Part shown: one piece after another, positions 62,678 to 64,000 of the stretch
Position numbering within the stretch: the first letter of the stretch is position 1
Layout: every line of letters begins with the position of its first letter
NCBI GenBank assembly: GCA_014706385.1
Contig: JACGZH010000005.1
Span: forward strand, 310,001 to 374,000
Direction: 5' to 3'
DNA: 64,000 nucleotides
From: Phaffia rhodozyma
Lineage: Eukaryota > Basidiomycota > Tremellomycetes > Cystofilobasidiales > Mrakiaceae
Made by a program: the position numbers and the translations under genes
Notes under the pieces: model-generated
Database searches by the model: none
The model's input: the letters and a program-made list of their open reading frames with translations, nothing else
What the model was told of the DNA's origin: nothing

Positions 62678-63465
62678 ATGCGAGTTTCCCACAGATTCAT
62701 GAGAACGATGCATCAGCATCAGATGACGTAAAGAGGCGGCTAAGCTCACATGCCTCTGTTTGTCTGCTATTGTCTTAGAAGAGATCACTGACAAATACCA
62801 TGATCTGGTTGAATCGGAGTTGATTATCCCGGGGAGATAGAAGAAACGGTCAAGCGAAGTGGAGAAAGCGACGTTGGGAACTTTGCTTAGCGTAGGCAAA
62901 CTGTGATGCATTCAATTGTCCACTTCAAACATTACCACTCAGATGCGAATATCAAGTCCATCAAAACTTTCTGTTTGTTGTCAGAGGAATTAGGTCATTC
63001 GCAATTTGAGCGCCGACAGATAGGTCAAGAAGCAGAAGACATCAACCAGTGCTCGTACTTGTTGCAAAGATGCTGAAGGAGTTCTAGACGAGACTTGGTG
63101 TGATAGAGGCTGTGGACCGAAGAAACATCATTCGACGGTGTCCAACAAAGGTTGTTCGTGCCGACTCATCATATATCAAACGGACTAGCCCGCTATCTTG
63201 TCCTGAAAACAGAGCGCAGAGATAGACCCATCCTCCATCCTACCGTTGTCTGTACATAAGTTTGGTGTATCATCTAGGGTGTAAACTGTGAGGTCATGAA
63301 CGCACCGACTGCTGACTAAGCACGGCGAAGTGTAGCCAGAGTAATGATCGTAACAATAGTTACACCGTCAACTCTCACATCGAGTTCTTCCCCCGCTCGA
63401 AAGACCAACGATCTCTCACCTTCAACAAGCTTCACCTTCAACCCGACACTCTAACCGACACAACT
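62678..63465. promoter_or_regulatory. Divergent promoter region of PST2 and TOM7
   Basis: About 790 bp upstream of both genes after the PST2 minisatellite, the longest divergent gap in the window. I see no conserved ORF. The last 90 bp before TOM7 are C/A/T-rich, as expected for a fungal leader. Confidence 0.45.
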
Positions 63466-63899
63466 ATGCTTTCCGAGGAGAACAAGGTCAGTTCATTCTC
63501 TTGTCATGTTTGTTTTCTATCGCTAATGGGTGTTTCCGTTCAAATTTTTAGGAGCGAATCAACAAGGCTGTCGACATCGGCCGCGTACGTTGATCATCGA
63601 CTTTTGCCTTTTTTTCCTCTTCGTCCAGTTGGGTTCTTATACTTCCTTTTCTCCCTTTTCGTTTTGTTGGCTATTTTCTAAACAGACCGTCATGATGTAC
63701 GGCTGGGTTCCGTGAGTTTCTCGTTTTTTCTTGTGTCGTTCGATCAAGTTTTATGCCAGATCATACTCGCAAAGACTACTTGTTCCTTTACTTATCCGCT
63801 ATCCTCATTTGTTTGACCATCAGTCTCATCATCGTCATCGGAATGAGGCAGTCGAACCCCCAGCCGTCTTTCATTCGACTTATCTCTCCTCTCGCATAA
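63466..63899 (+). CDS. TOM7: Mitochondrial import receptor subunit TOM7
   Basis: Small tail-anchored subunit of the outer-membrane TOM complex that tunes its assembly. Four exons: 63466-63486, 63552-63584, 63686-63711 and 63824-63899, together 156 nt and in frame. The 51-residue product reads MLSEENKERINKAVDIGR, TVMMYGWVPLIIVIGMRQS, NPQPSFIRLISPLA. It matches the family's ERI...D.GRT..YGW.P.I...G...SNP.PS..RLISPLA almost from end to end. It shows well how a tiny protein can be invisible to ORF callers here: no exon is longer than 76 nt. Confidence 0.96.
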
Positions 63900-64000
63900 G
63901 TTTCAGAACTAATGCCCAAAAGGAAAAAGGAAAGGTTGAAGTGGGAAGTAGGCAGAGGAAGAAGGAACACGAGAAATGTGTGCGGGTAGGATATTTGGTT

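Overview
The window looks like a gene-dense stretch of a basidiomycete yeast chromosome. Nearly every gene is broken by several short introns (about 50-150 bp, GT...AG), intergenic gaps are mostly 130-950 bp, base composition is close to half G+C, and the proteins best resemble Tremellomycete-type homologues as I remember them. I lean towards the Cystofilobasidiales/Phaffia side, but that is inference and was not searched. I see no ribosomal RNA, tRNA, transposon, CRISPR or integrated virus. All 22 genes I can support are ordinary eukaryotic chromosomal genes, and I name all but three with some confidence.

Layout. 0.2-9.8 kb, all on the minus strand: an FG nucleoporin with a CCCH finger (NUP42/AMO1 type), a UBP14/USP5-type deubiquitinase and the beta subunit of the mitochondrial processing peptidase. 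10.3-20.3 kb: a GDT1/TMEM165 Golgi cation transporter (+), the splicing factor SPF45/RBM17 (-), the cell-wall-integrity MAP kinase SLT2/MPK1 (+) and the AP endonuclease APN1 (+). 20.7-28.8 kb: a large SMP plus C2 lipid-transfer protein of the Mug190 type (-), the Vps4-associated protein VFA1 (-) and prefoldin subunit 4 (+). 29.5-38.0 kb: a small STM1/HABP4-like protein (+), a long tail-anchored coiled-coil protein (-) and the small-subunit processome protein UTP15 (-). 38.4-50.1 kb: the mRNA export factor SAC3 (+), the proteasome ubiquitin receptor RPN13 (+), a signal-peptide-bearing beta-propeller lactonase (+), a GILT-type thiol reductase (-) and an NBR1-type autophagy receptor (+). 50.9-63.9 kb: a 91-residue unknown protein (-), SMC5 (+), hydroxyacid-oxoacid transhydrogenase (-), a WrbA/Pst2 flavodoxin-like quinone reductase (-) and TOM7 (+).

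The genes do not form one pathway. Several themes recur: protein quality control (UBP14, RPN13, VFA1, NBR1, prefoldin), nuclear pore and mRNA export (NUP42, SAC3), and mitochondrial biogenesis (MPP beta, TOM7, HOT). At least seven neighbours are head-to-head with 0.2-1.0 kb between start codons, and two of these shared promoters carry the same CACGTG core with the same flanks.

The most interesting item is the unassigned coiled-coil protein at 31.6-35.3 kb. Once its first coding intron is spliced, it reads ERELELAASIGKSLLENN. That is the CC1-box pattern (AAxxG) through which animal BICD/Spindly/TRAK/HAP1 adaptors bind the dynein light intermediate chain. The protein also ends in a single hydrophobic segment, so it is a candidate fungal membrane-cargo dynein adaptor. 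Intron boundaries throughout are read by eye and individual exon ends may be off.
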